Assembly (NCBI GenBank): GCA_965215115.1
Contig: OZ244050.1
Coordinates: 1,426,001 to 1,490,000 of the forward strand
From: CALDTK01 sp965215115
GTDB lineage: Bacteria; Bacteroidota; Bacteroidia; Chitinophagales; Saprospiraceae
Reading direction: 5' to 3'
Length of the DNA: 64,000 nt
Under the pieces are notes generated by a model. It saw nothing but the letters and a program-made list of their open reading frames with translations. It had not been told where the DNA came from and ran no database searches. Of the stretch, positions 8,095-16,088 are shown piece by piece. The first letter of the stretch is position 1. Each line of letters begins with the position of its first letter. The translations under genes were made by a program, and so were the position numbers.

Positions 8095-9202
8095 TCAGCG
8101 GGCCGTGAGTTCCGTAAGCAGATCCGCTAGCCCAGTGACGATGGCGCCGCTTTTGTCCTCGTAGCGCATTGCCGATGGCGTCACGATATAGGTGCGCGCC
8201 GGCCCTACGTCCTCGAGCGCGCTGTAGAACCCGCGCGAAAGCCTCGGCGCATTCGAGAACTTGATCTCGAAGGCCCAGCGCTCTCCGCGGAAGTCGAGCA
8301 CGAGGTCCAACTCGGCGCCGCTCGCCGTGCGGTAGAAGTAGGGCGTGGCACGTTCGCCGATGACGCGGCAAATCTCTTCGATCACGTAGCCCTCCCACGA
8401 ACTCCCCAAACCGATGTGGCCCGTGAGCGACACATACGTTTCGATGCCGAGCAAGTGGTGCAACAACCCGCTATCGCGCAGGTAAAGCCGCGGACTTTTG
8501 ACGAGACGCTTGCTGCTGTTGGCGAGGTAGGGCCGGAGCCTTGTGCGTGACCGTGAGCGACCTCGCCAGGGCGCTCGAGTTGAAGATGCCGCCATTTGCG
8601 TGGGCCAGCATCTGGATCAAGGTCTCGAACTCCCGCTGCGCCACGCCGCGGCCGAGTTCTTGGAGATCACGGGTGACGTAGGTTTTCACGAAGGCATTGT
8701 ACCAGGGTCCCCGCCGGTGGGGCGGGAGTTGAAGCAGTGGTTCGGGATAGCCCCCCACCACCAGATGGTCCTCGAGCCCGATCCCCGCCTCGGCGACCTC
8801 GCGCAGGCCGAGGGGCGTGAGTTCGGTGTAGCTCACCCGACCAGCCAGGGACTCACTCGCGCCACGCATCAACCCGGGTGAGGCGGAGCCCAGCAGCAAG
8901 AAGCGCCCCGGTCGCCGATCCGCGTCGATGAGGGGGCGCAACAAGCCGAAGAGGCTCGGCATCAGTTGGATCTCGTCAACGACTACCAGGCGGTCGGCGA
9001 GCGTCGGGAGCAGCAGCTCGGCGTTCTCGAGGCGGCGGCGGTGCTCGGGGCGCTGCAAGTCGAACCACTCGTGCGCGTGATCCGCGACGAGGTGCCGGGC
9101 TAAGGTGGTCTTCCCGACCTGTCGCGGCCCGACGATCCCAACGGCTGGGGTGTAGCGCAAGTCTTCGCGGATAGACTGCTCCACGCTTCGTCGAAGTTCC
9201 AT
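8095..9202 (-). pseudogene. DUF4143-type AAA_14 ATPase, internal deletion and frameshift
   Basis: The N-terminal 220 residues are in one frame (Walker A VGPRQVGKTTLARHL near residue 25; Walker B RLVVVDEIQLMP near 90; TYVTRDLQEL near 195). The C-terminal part is in another frame (RLVKSPRLYLRDSGLLHHLL, then FYRTASGAELDLVLDFRGERWAFEIKFS). The intact relative at 54885-56084 shows what is missing: after SLTVTH the helix-turn-helix tail and the FLVRR segment, about 15-20 residues, are gone and the frame changes at about 8545. The gene is therefore probably dead, unless the sequence is wrong there. These ATPases are common in Bacteroidota and their role is unsettled. A 19-bp-arm palindrome abuts the start codon. 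Confidence 0.8.
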
Positions 9203-9243
9203 AACCCTGCAAATTACGAATCCAATTCGTAATTTGCAGGGTT
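9203..9243. promoter_or_regulatory. Palindrome abutting ATPase start codon
   Basis: Perfect 19-bp arms (AACCCTGCAAATTACGAAT at 9203-9221 and its complement at 9225-9243) with a 3-nt spacer, directly upstream of the ATG at 9202. It shares the word TGCAAAT with the palindrome before the intact relative (56086-56120). It is probably an operator or a DNA-binding site of the ATPase itself; this is inference. Confidence 0.65.
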
Positions 9244-9298
9244 GTTAGATGCTGGGCTGGTCGCTTGGAGCTAAAGGCGAGCGTAAAAGCGCTAATGA

Positions 9299-9313
9299 AG
9301 CTTTCGCCAAAAC
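9299..9313 (-). repeat. 15-bp dispersed hairpin repeat, intergenic copy
   Basis: Minus strand GTTTTGGCGAAAGCT, with the outer pair reduced to G-T. The following bases (CCCTTCAGCGGGC) resemble those after the 8075 copy, so a longer unit bracketing the dead ATPase gene may have been duplicated. Confidence 0.75.
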
Positions 9314-9374
9314 GCCCTTCAGCGGGCTGGCGGTACAGCCCGGGCGGTCATGCTGCTAAACATACCCGCCCACG

Positions 9375-10039
9375 TCACCCCCGCCCCACATAAACCGTCA
9401 CCACCGCCGAGCCCTCGTGATACGCTCCCTCGTCTTGATCCACTGCCCGCCGCTCGAGGAGCTCGGTGGTGAGCACATCGCCGAACGTAGTCTCTAGCTC
9501 CTCCGGGCCCACCAGCCAGGCGGCGCCTTGGGGCCACCGGAGGGCTTGCCGAGTTGGTCGGGGTGGTAGAGGATGAGGGCGAGGCGGCCACCGGGGGCAA
9601 GGAAACTCGCGTAGCGCCGGAAGGCCGAGCGACGATCTTCCGGACCGAGGTGCAGGAAGACGAGCGCGATGAGGTCGAAGCGCTCATCGGTGTGGTAGGC
9701 GGTCGCGTCCGCGATCCGGTACTCGAGCGCGACGCCGGCTTCGCCCGCCAGTCGTAGGGCCTTGTCGCGGGCCACGGCGCTGAAGTCGGTGGCCGTGACG
9801 CGCCACCCGCGCGCGGCGGCGTAGACGGCGTTGCGGCCCTCGCCCCCGGCCACGGTGAGGAGCCTGCCCGGGGCGTGGGCGTCGACGACTTCGGCGAAGA
9901 AGGCGTTCGGGCGGCGACCGTAGACGTAGGCCGCATCAGCGCCGTAGCGCTCGTCCCAGAAGTCGGGATGCTCGAAGGCAGCGCGTTGCGTGCCGGGCCC
10001 GGTCTCGGGCGGTAGACTTTCGTTGGGTGCTAAGGACAT
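9375..10039 (-). CDS. Class I SAM-dependent methyltransferase (frameshifted)
   Basis: The main frame (MSLAPNESLPPETG) has the class I Rossmann motifs: PGRLLTVAGGEGRNAVYAAARG near residue 60 as the SAM loop, VTATDFS as motif II, and RFDLIALVFLHL as motif IV. It resembles TehB/thiopurine-type methyltransferases; the substrate is unknown. After DQLGKPSGGP the frame is lost near 9530. The expected tail (WLVGPEELETTFGDVLTTELL, ending VTVYVGRG) continues in another frame to a stop at 9375. One inserted or missing base in a GGCCCC tract explains it, so a sequence error is as likely as a mutation. Confidence 0.75.
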
Positions 10040-10069
10040 ATCCTTGAGTAAAGGATTTCGCGGTGTTAG

Positions 10070-10084
10070 GTTTTGGCGAAAGCG
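10070..10084 (+). repeat. 15-bp dispersed hairpin repeat, intergenic copy
   Basis: GTTTTGGCGAAAGCG: inner stem GC/GC, loop GAAA. It lies 31 bp upstream of the methyltransferase start. Confidence 0.75.
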
Positions 10085-10120
10085 GACGCCCGCCGCACCC
10101 GCCGCACCCCTGCTAGCGGA

Positions 10121-10732
10121 CTACGAACTACAACACTTCGGCCGGACGTCCATCACCCGCCCGGCTGCGTCAAAGCGGATCGCGCAACAGGTATTAGCCG
10201 CCGCCGCGAGGAGGTGGCGCGCCCGTTGCAGTTGGCTCTTGACGGTGCTGTAGGGGTGCTGACGCCTTTCGGCAAAACCCTTTTGCGATTCGCCGTCCAC
10301 GAGCACCGCAATCGCAACCTCGCCGAGGGGCGCCGGGAGCGTCGCCATGCTGCGACGCAACCAAGCGGCGAGCGCCTCACGTTGCTGATCACGCACCACC
10401 GCGGGATCGGGGCCCGGGGGGCGCAGGGCTTCCGCTGCACCTGGCGCGGCCGCGGTACGCCGGTACTGCTCGAGGGCAGCCGCCCGACTCTGGGTCGCCC
10501 GGAAGTGGTCCGCCACCGTGGAGTGCAACACCCGCCGCAGGTACTTAACCTCGGCGCCGGGGTGTCGTAGCGTATCGCGGTGTCGCAGAAACTTAATCAG
10601 CGCGTCGTGTAGCAGGTCATCGCCGTTGGGGCCGTGGCGTTCGCGCAGCTCTGCGGCGAGTCGGCGGTACACATCGGTGAGGTCCGGTGCGGCGGCAGAA
10701 CCGCGCGGCTGATTTCGGTGATCGTCGTTCAT
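10121..10732 (-). CDS. ECF-type RNA polymerase sigma factor
   Basis: A 203-aa sigma-70 family protein. The region 2-like part runs LTDVYRRLAAELRERHGPNGDDLLHDALIKFLRHRD. Region 4 is LPAPLGEVAIAVLVDGESQKGFAERRQHPYSTVKSQLQRARHLL. The C-terminus ends in a Cys pair (RPKCCSS), recalling SigZ-like factors. The start ATG at 10732 overlaps the stop of the upstream acid-phosphatase gene in an ATGA tetranucleotide, so the two are translationally coupled. No anti-sigma factor is adjacent. A 15-bp repeat at 10264-10278 is read as GFAERR within region 4. The promoter set it controls cannot be told. Confidence 0.8.
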   Translation of the reverse strand: MNDDHRNQPRGSAAAPDLTDVYRRLAAELRERHGPNGDDLLHDALIKFLRHRDTLRHPGAEVKYLRRVLHSTVADHFRATQSRAAALEQYRRTAAAPGAAEALRPPGPDPAVVRDQQREALAAWLRRSMATLPAPLGEVAIAVLVDGESQKGFAERRQHPYSTVKSQLQRARHLLAAAANTCCAIRFDAAGRVMDVRPKCCSS

Positions 10733-11634
10733 CGCGTGGTCCATTCCTCCCGGGCGGCCCGAAGGTCGCGCTGGAAATCGATCGTGTGCCACATCAGGCT
10801 CAGCGCCCGGTGGGCCAACTGCCGCGCGGCCTCCTCGTCGCTCGGGTAGTGCACGCCCATGATTTCGCGCGATTCACCGATCTCCCGGGCGAGCGCGAGC
10901 AGGTTGGCCCGCCGCGCAGGGACGAGTTCAGCCAGCGCAAATGCCTGCATGTATGCCCAGAGCGTATGTCCGCTCGCGAAACTCGGGGAGCCAATCGACT
11001 TCAGGGGATGCAGCGCCGTGTCGAGGGCGTACGGTCGCGCCCGGAGCACGGCGTACTTGACGCCGAATTCCAGGAGCCGCATGTCGTTCATGATACCGCG
11101 CAGCAAGTGTGCCGTCGCGGGGTAGGTATCTACAGTACAGTCCGAGTGTAAGGTTTCGCGACACACGAACATCAGATGCTGCTGCTGCTTGGCGTAGCTC
11201 GGGTGGGTCGGCAGGCGGGCTGCGTCCGGCCAGTAGCCGACGCTCGCGAGTGCGAGCGAGCGCGCCTCGGTTGTGGGTGTGCGCTCGCGCTGCAGGCGAT
11301 GGAGGTAGGCGAGTTCGGCGGCGGTCTGCACAGAGGAGTTAGCCGGAGGCTGAAGGGCCGTGAATAGGTAGTCGGCCTGCTGTTCAGAGAGGTAGACCGG
11401 GCGGGCCAGGGCATACAGCAAGGTTGCGTTGCGGTATTCGTCCGGCGGGTAGGCGAGGGTGTCGAGGCTGGTGCCGGCCGTACCCGCGGCCGGGAGCCGG
11501 CCCAGTTCGGCGTAGTGGCCCGTGGGTACCTCTAAGGGGGCTAAGTCAGAGAGGTACGCCGTGGGCGCGGTCGGTTGGGCGGGAAGCGTGGCCGTAGTCA
11601 ATGCAAGGAGATGGCCTAAAAGGAAAGTTCGCAT
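10729..11634 (-). CDS. PAP2-family acid phosphatase (class A), secreted
   Basis: A 301-aa protein with a signal peptide (MRTFLLGHLLALTTATLPAQ). It carries all three phosphatidic acid phosphatase motifs: KYAVLRARP (K-x6-RP), the PSFASGH segment, and SREIMGVHYPSD (SR-x5-H-x3-D) near residue 255. Class A bacterial acid phosphatases remove phosphate from diverse esters in the periplasm. The gene overlaps the downstream ECF sigma gene by 4 bp, an unusual partnership suggesting that the sigma factor is made together with the phosphatase, perhaps in response to phosphate or envelope signals (inference). Confidence 0.85.
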   Translation of the reverse strand: MRTFLLGHLLALTTATLPAQPTAPTAYLSDLAPLEVPTGHYAELGRLPAAGTAGTSLDTLAYPPDEYRNATLLYALARPVYLSEQQADYLFTALQPPANSSVQTAAELAYLHRLQRERTPTTEARSLALASVGYWPDAARLPTHPSYAKQQQHLMFVCRETLHSDCTVDTYPATAHLLRGIMNDMRLLEFGVKYAVLRARPYALDTALHPLKSIGSPSFASGHTLWAYMQAFALAELVPARRANLLALAREIGESREIMGVHYPSDEEAARQLAHRALSLMWHTIDFQRDLRAAREEWTTR

Positions 11635-11781
11635 ATTCTTAAGACGAGAGGCCGGTAAGAAAGACGAGGGCTTGGATGAGAAAAGTGCGTTTGGCAGCGA
11701 CGGCGCGTGCGGTAGGCGGTTCCTTTGGGTGCGACTTCCTTAGGCGGTCTTTTTGTGCACGAGTTGTAAGGTCGCCGAGCG

Positions 11782-12200
11782 CTACCCCACCACGCTCGGC
11801 AGCCACAGCGTCAACTCCGGCACCAGCGTCACCAACGCCAACAACGCCAGGCTCACCAGCAAAAACGGCCACCCGGCCCGCGCCACGTCCCCGCTCGGGA
11901 CCTTGCCGGTGCCCGCGGCCACGGATAGGCCCACGCCCAGCGGCGGGGTCGTGAGCCCGATCATGAGATTGAGCAGCGCGCCGACCGAGAAGTGGACCGG
12001 GTCGGTGCCGCTGCGCAGGGCTAGACCAGCCGCGAAGGCGACGCCGAGCGTGAAGGAGAGCCAGGCGGCCTCCTCGGTCCACGAGGGTGCCGTGGGGGGA
12101 GGAGCCGCGCGAAAATCTGGAGCAGCGCGTAGGCCGCGAAGACGTCGGCGGAGGCGAGGGTGCCGTATTTGAGAGTGGTGGTGATGCGGCGGAGGAGCGG
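11782..12200 (-). pseudogene. Fused fossil of TRAP transporter DctQ and DctM
   Basis: Reading the minus strand: a DctQ-like N-terminus (LLRRITTTLKYGTLASADVF, LLQIFARLLPP) is followed, after a 1-base slip in a C-run near 12095, by the DctQ segment SWTEEAAWLSFTLGVAFAAG. It then runs straight into the DctM C-terminus (GTDPVHFSVGALLNLMIGLT, then RAGWPFLLVSLALLALVTLV, stop at 11782). The rest of DctQ and most of DctM, several hundred codons, are missing. TRAP transporters import organic acids; this remnant cannot. It abuts the VapC stop codon. The 11635-11781 gap has no gene. Confidence 0.75.
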
Positions 12201-12202
12201 CT

Positions 12203-12610
12203 TCAAGGCTTCATGAGGTTGAGGCCCATGTGCTGCGCGTACGGCTCGAAGTCGCGGTCGCTGGCGAGCAGCGGCACGTTCTCGTCGATGCAGTAGCTGG
12301 CGATGATGGCGTCGTTGGGCTTGCGCACGGTGATGCCCTTGCTGCGTAATTCGCGGTAGCGCATTGCCGAGCGGACGGCGCGGTGGTCGCCGAGCATGCT
12401 GTCGCTCGAGAGTACGGCGAGCGTGTCGCGTACGACGTTGAGTTCGGACTGACTGCGCACACCTCTCAAGACCTCGTGAATGATGTAGTCGCCGGTGACG
12501 GCGAGTTCTTTTTTGAGCAGCGCTTCGAGGCGAGTGACGTGCCACGATTCACGATCTCGGAAGAAGTCTACCCAGACGCTCGAGTCCACGAGTACGCACG
12601 CCGGCTTCAA
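12203..12610 (-). CDS. vapC: VapC-type PIN-domain toxin
   Basis: A 135-aa PIN-domain ribonuclease. The acidic active-site residues are visible: LVDSSVWVDFF (first Asp, about residue 8), the central Glu in YIIHEVLRG (about 45), and NDAIIASYC followed by LLASDRDFEP (about 98-118). VapC toxins cut RNA, often tRNA or rRNA, when freed from VapB. The start is a TTG at 12610 that overlaps the VapB stop as TTGA, which couples translation and keeps the antitoxin in excess. The gene ends against a TRAP-transporter fossil. Confidence 0.88.
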   Translation of the reverse strand: MKPACVLVDSSVWVDFFRDRESWHVTRLEALLKKELAVTGDYIIHEVLRGVRSQSELNVVRDTLAVLSSDSMLGDHRAVRSAMRYRELRSKGITVRKPNDAIIASYCIDENVPLLASDRDFEPYAQHMGLNLMKP

Positions 12611-12813
12611 TGCTCTTCACTTTCGGCCACCTCGTAAGGGTCTTCCCAGCCCCCATCTTTAAAGATGCCGCGTAAATCTAAGATCTTCTGAATCTTGCGC
12701 TTGCGCAAAAGCTGGCGCAAGGCGTGATCGACGAGTTCGCGCTTGGTTTTAATCCCCGTCTCGCGGAGGAGTTCGGCGACCAATTCCTCGTCGAGTTCGA
12801 TGTTGGTGCGCAT
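12607..12813 (-). CDS. vapB: VapB-type antitoxin
   Basis: A 68-aa antitoxin starting MRTNIELDEELVAELLRETG, a ribbon-helix-helix DNA-binding segment of the VapB/Arc type, followed by KTKRELVDHALRQLLRKRKI and an acidic tail (DPYEVAESEEH) that would block the VapC active site. The ATG at 12813 was chosen over an upstream ATG at 12864 because it starts the DNA-binding strand and keeps the dispersed repeat at 12853-12867 outside the coding region. Autoregulation is expected from the family; no clear operator was picked out. Confidence 0.85.
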   Translation of the reverse strand: MRTNIELDEELVAELLRETGIKTKRELVDHALRQLLRKRKIQKILDLRGIFKDGGWEDPYEVAESEEH

Positions 12814-12852
12814 GGTTGAGCGAAATTTTGCTCCAATGTACACACTCCGTTC

Positions 12853-12867
12853 GGCTTTCGCCAAAAC
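12853..12867 (-). repeat. 15-bp dispersed hairpin repeat, upstream of vapB
   Basis: The canonical sequence on the minus strand, 40 bp upstream of the vapB start. It lies between that start and the stop of the gene fragment at 12868. Confidence 0.85.
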
Positions 12868-13036
12868 CTACCACGCCCCCGCCGCCGGCTTCAGGCTCCG
12901 GTACCCCGCCTGCATCTCCGGCGAGAGCGTCCGGTAAATCGCATCCCCGTGCTTCTCGACGAAGGCCGCGCAGCACAAGGTTTGGTCCTCGGAGGCGGGG
13001 GGATTAGCGTGGAGGCAAGTTTGGGCTTGCGGGGCA
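12868..13036 (-). pseudogene. C-terminal fragment of an unrecognised protein
   Basis: An open minus-strand frame of about 56 codons ends at a TAG (12868-12870) and reads as convincing protein (EDQTLCCAAFVEKHG, then DAIYRTLSPEMQAGYRSLKP). It has no start codon and a stop just upstream, so it looks like the tail of a lost gene. I do not recognise the family. From 13037 to 13166 I see nothing. Confidence 0.4.
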
Positions 13037-13166
13037 TCCGACTGTCAGCTGAAAGCGCCGACGCGGAGGGCGAGATGCCGGGGTGGTAGGCGACTGGGCG
13101 AACGAAGGGAAGGTAGGCGCAGTTTTTAAAGCTGAGTGGGTCGGGAAGCCCTTCGCATTAACTTAT

Positions 13167-13193
13167 AACTCCCCCGAGGCCTTCGTCGGGGAG
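13167..13193 (-). terminator. Candidate hairpin terminator
   Basis: ACTCCCCCGA pairs with TCGGGGAGT around a 7-nt loop, with one bulged C. It lies directly downstream of the lipoprotein gene stop; on the minus strand it is followed by TTATAAGTTAAT, only weakly U-rich. Confidence 0.4.
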
Positions 13194-13196
13194 TGT

Positions 13197-13850
13197 CTAT
13201 TCCACCCTCACTAAACAACTAAACCGCCCGTCCCGCACCCAGATCGTATCGAGGCGCAGTTCCCGCTCGACCAGCATCGCTGAGAAAGTGCCCGCCAGAA
13301 TCGCCGAGCGCTCAGCAGCATTCCCGGGTGGGCTGGGGGTGGTGTCGCGTTTCACGTAGGTGACCCGCACCGCGTCGGCGGCCAGGCCTTGCGTGGTGTA
13401 CGCATTTGCCTTCGCCCTGTAGCCGAGTTGATTTTCGTCGTACGTGAAGTACATATGGTGGCGTCCAGTATCGGAGACGAATAGGCCCATGTTCATCGAC
13501 CGCGGGTCCCCAATCTCCGGTCGCGCACAGTACCGCGACTGCACTCCGAGCGACCTGGAAGCGGCATCGTAGCCGAAGGTTTGGTAGGCGAGGCAGCCCT
13601 CGCCCCGGTACGGCCCGAAAAACGCACCACTGCGATCCACCCCACTGGCGACGTACAGCACGACGCCCGTATCCGTGACGACGTTGGCCCCGAAGACTCG
13701 CTCGCCGGCGTAGTCGATGGCCGGCAGTTCGGTTGGGTACTCCCGTCGCATCCGCCCGATGTAATCGGTGGGGCCGAGGGGGTCGCCGATTTCGCAGGCG
13801 GCGAAGACGAGGGGGGCTAGGATTCCGACTAGGACACGGGCGAAGCGCAT
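13197..13850 (-). CDS. Hypothetical lipoprotein
   Basis: A 217-aa protein with a lipoprotein signal peptide (MRFARVLVGILAPLVFAAC; lipid-attachment Cys at 19). The mature part has paired Cys residues (GEGCLAYQTFGY and SRYCARPE; SCLVRVE at the end) and alternating strands. I do not recognise a family, and the neighbours give no hint. The start ATG is followed at once by the signal peptide. A dispersed repeat (13860-13874) lies 10 bp upstream of the start. Confidence 0.65.
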   Translation of the reverse strand: MRFARVLVGILAPLVFAACEIGDPLGPTDYIGRMRREYPTELPAIDYAGERVFGANVVTDTGVVLYVASGVDRSGAFFGPYRGEGCLAYQTFGYDAASRSLGVQSRYCARPEIGDPRSMNMGLFVSDTGRHHMYFTYDENQLGYRAKANAYTTQGLAADAVRVTYVKRDTTPSPPGNAAERSAILAGTFSAMLVERELRLDTIWVRDGRFSCLVRVE

Positions 13851-13859
13851 GGGTGAAAA

Positions 13860-13874
13860 GTTTTAACGAAAGTC
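13860..13874 (+). repeat. 15-bp dispersed hairpin repeat, variant stem
   Basis: GTTTTAACGAAAGTC: inner stem AC/GT, loop GAAA. It lies 10 bp upstream of the lipoprotein start. The same variant recurs at 27071. Confidence 0.7.
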
Positions 13875-13931
13875 CTCTCGCCACCGCTCGGCACTGGGTC
13901 TATTTCCGCAACTTCGGTAAAGTGCGGTTGC

Positions 13932-13946
13932 GGCTTTCGCGAAAAC
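13932..13946 (-). repeat. 15-bp dispersed hairpin repeat, variant
   Basis: Minus strand GTTTTCGCGAAAGCC: inner stem GC/GC, loop GAAA. Confidence 0.6.
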
Positions 13947-13974
13947 TGGGGGTGGGTTCACGGCAGCAGTTGGG

Positions 13975-14077
13975 CTGAAGCCCGGGCTGGCCCACAGGCA
14001 GACCTCCGGCCTGCCGACGGGCCCGTCACGCGTCTCAGCAGGCCGGAGGTCTGCATGTGGGCCAGCAAGCACTTCAG
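13975..14077. repeat. REP palindrome, upstream copy, beside IS200-like gene
   Basis: Begins CTGAAG and ends CTTCAG. Two long arms (CAGGCAGACCTCCGGCCTGC type and its complement) flank a central GACGGGCCCGTCACGCGTCTC. The unit is 103 bp and matches the four tandem copies downstream of the transposase gene. Confidence 0.9.
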
Positions 14078-14153
14078 TGGTTCTGGCGTTACGGGCTTCT
14101 GGCATTACGGGCTCAAGTTTGTACCTAGCTTATTGCAAACCAACCCACCACCC

Positions 14154-14621
14154 ATGTCCCTCCTCCGCATTTACGTCCACGCCGTGTGGAGCGTCAAGTT
14201 CCGCGCCGCACAAATTGATCCGACTTGGCGCAAAGAACTGCTCCCCTTTATCGATGGCATCATCCGCAGTCGCGGACACACACCTATTGAAACCAATACC
14301 CAGGCAGATCACGTCCACGCTTCATTTCGCTTTTCAGCGCGCGAGGATTTCGCCGACCTCATGCAGCACGTGAAGGGAGAGAGTTCGCGGCTCATCAATG
14401 ACGAGTTGTATGGTGGGGAGGGCAATTTTCGCTGGCAAGGCGGCTACGGCGCCTTCTCGGTTGGGTCACGCGAACTGACTGGCGTGGTCAAGTATATCCG
14501 CGACCAGGATGAGATTCACGAGCGACGTAAGATGGCCTTCGCGGAGGAATACGCTACCCTGGTATATCGTGAGGAGCCTATCGATGACGAGAAGTCGCAT
14601 TGGTTTGATCCGCTGGTGTGA
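14154..14621 (+). CDS. IS200/IS605-type Y1 (HUH) transposase
   Basis: A 155-aa single-domain transposase starting MSLLRIYVHAVWSVKFR. The HUH motif is HVH at residues 53-55 (QADHVHASF). The nucleophile tyrosine is Tyr114 in VVKYIRDQDEIHERR. The WQGGYGAFSVGSREL signature (about 94-107) is also typical. Such enzymes cut and join single-stranded DNA at hairpins. The ATG at 14154 was chosen at the conserved start. No TnpB is present. The gene lies between one (upstream) and four (downstream) copies of a 103-bp palindrome, which are the likely substrates. The length and all key residues look intact. Confidence 0.92.
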   Translation: MSLLRIYVHAVWSVKFRAAQIDPTWRKELLPFIDGIIRSRGHTPIETNTQADHVHASFRFSAREDFADLMQHVKGESSRLINDELYGGEGNFRWQGGYGAFSVGSRELTGVVKYIRDQDEIHERRKMAFAEEYATLVYREEPIDDEKSHWFDPLV

Positions 14622-14632
14622 CTTGAGCCGGG

Positions 14633-15073
14633 CTGAAGCCCGGGCTGGCTCACATGCAGACCTCCGGCCTGCCGGCGGGCCCGTTACGCGTCTGAGCAGG
14701 CCGGAGGTCTGCATGTGGGCCAGCAAGCACTTCAGCATGGCCGAGCTGAAGCCCGGGCTGCCCACAGGCAGACCTCCGGCCTGCCGACGGGCCCGTCACG
14801 CGTCTGAGCAGGCCGGAGGTCTGCCTGTGGGCTAGCAAGCACTTCAGCATGGCCGGGCTGAAGCCCGGGCTGGCTCACATGCAGACCTCCGGCCTGCCGA
14901 TGGGCCCGTTACGCGTCTGAGCAGGCCGGAGGTCTGCCTGTGGGCCAGCAAGCACTTCAGCATGGCCGGGCTGAAGCCCGGGCTGGCCCACAGGCAGACC
15001 TCCGGCCTGCCGACGGACCCGTTACGCGTCTCAGCAGGCCGGAGGTCTGCCTGTGGGCCAGCAAGCACTTCAG
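14633..15073. repeat. Tandem array of four REP palindromes (BIME-like)
   Basis: Four units (14633-14735, 14746-14847, 14858-14960, 14971-15073), each running from CTGAAG to CTTCAG, are separated by about 10 bp (CATGGCCG-like), for a period of 112-113 bp. The units differ by a few bases only (for example GGCCCAC or GGCTCAC in the arm), and changes in one arm are not always matched in the other. The array ends just short of the HsdR fragment. Confidence 0.92.
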
Positions 15074-15109
15074 TGCTTCTGGCGGATCCCCTTCCGGATG
15101 CCCAAATCC

Positions 15110-16020
15110 CTACCCCCGGTACCGCCCGAAATTCTCCGCCTGCTCGAAGATCTCCCTGTACACCTCGTCCTGCGTGCTCGGCGGGTAGTCGTGCGCGTCG
15201 AGCAGCACGATGAGGTCCATCTTCAGCTCCATCTGGATGTCGAGGCGGTTGTGCCAATCGGTGTAGCGGACCTTCTCGGAGCGGTCGTTGTAGTGCTGCA
15301 CGAGCGTGCGCATCTTCTCGGTGAAGTCGGTGCCCTGGGCGAGGTTGACCTGCCGAAAGTCCTTGATGGCCTTCGCGAGCAACTGCTGCAAGAGCTTAAT
15401 CTTGGTGTGCGGCAGCTTGATCTTCTCGATCTTGGCCAGGTAGTCGTCCGAGAAGATGTCCTCGGCCGCCGTGGTGCCGTCGACGCGAAAGATTTCCTCC
15501 ACCCCATCACTCGCGATGGCCTCGCGGATCAGTTCGCGCACGCGGGCGTTCATCTGCGTGGTGTCGGGCGCGTCTCCGCGGGTGAGTTTGTACACAATGC
15601 TGCGTACGGCGAGGTAGAAGTGCACCAGGTCACGTTCGTTTTGCGAAAGCTGATCGCCCCCGACGCAGATGTCGTACGCCGCCTTCAAGCGCTTGACCAG
15701 GCCCATGAAGCGCGTCTCGCGTTTTGGCGTAAGCTGAACGTGCTCGACGGCCGCCCGCAAAGTGTCCAGCTGCACCTGCCCCGCATCCGCGCCCGCATCC
15801 AAAAAGTAACCGGACGTATCGAAGCCGTGAAACACCTGGCCGAGCAAATCCAACTGGTCCCGCACCGCGTCCACGCTCTGGGCGATGTCCTCGATGTTCT
15901 GCGCCTCCAGCTGGTTGTAGTGCGCCATCGCGAGGTTCATCTGGCGCTTGATCCCAACGTAGTCCACGACCAGGCCCTTGTCCTTGTCCGCGAACTTGGC
16001 CCGTGGGTAGGTACCGATAG
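15110..16020 (-). pseudogene. hsdR: C-terminal fragment of type I restriction subunit HsdR
   Basis: About 300 residues matching the C-terminal helical domain of HsdR (EcoEI_R_C type). It starts within AKFADKDKGLVVDYVGIKRQ and continues through helices such as RVRELIREAI, LQQLLAKAIKDFRQVN and VRYTDWHNRLDIQMELK to EIFEQAENFGRYRG. The nuclease and helicase domains, and the hsdM and hsdS genes, are absent, so this is a stump of a lost restriction system. The break at about 16020-16045 runs straight into the next gene; the 3' side borders the REP array. Two dispersed 15-bp repeats are inside (15638-15650 and 15721-15735). Confidence 0.8.
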
Positions 16021-16088
16021 CGTCGCGTCGCCCCCGGGGGGGGACTATCCCGCGGCCGGCCGCGCCCCAGGGTGCAGGCTGTACCGCC

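Noticed and set aside
12697..12711. Possible further copy of the 15-bp element inside vapB (CTTTTGCGCAAGCGC)
   Set aside because: The 5' G of GTTTT is absent and the bases encode a normal KRK-rich VapB segment; probably chance.
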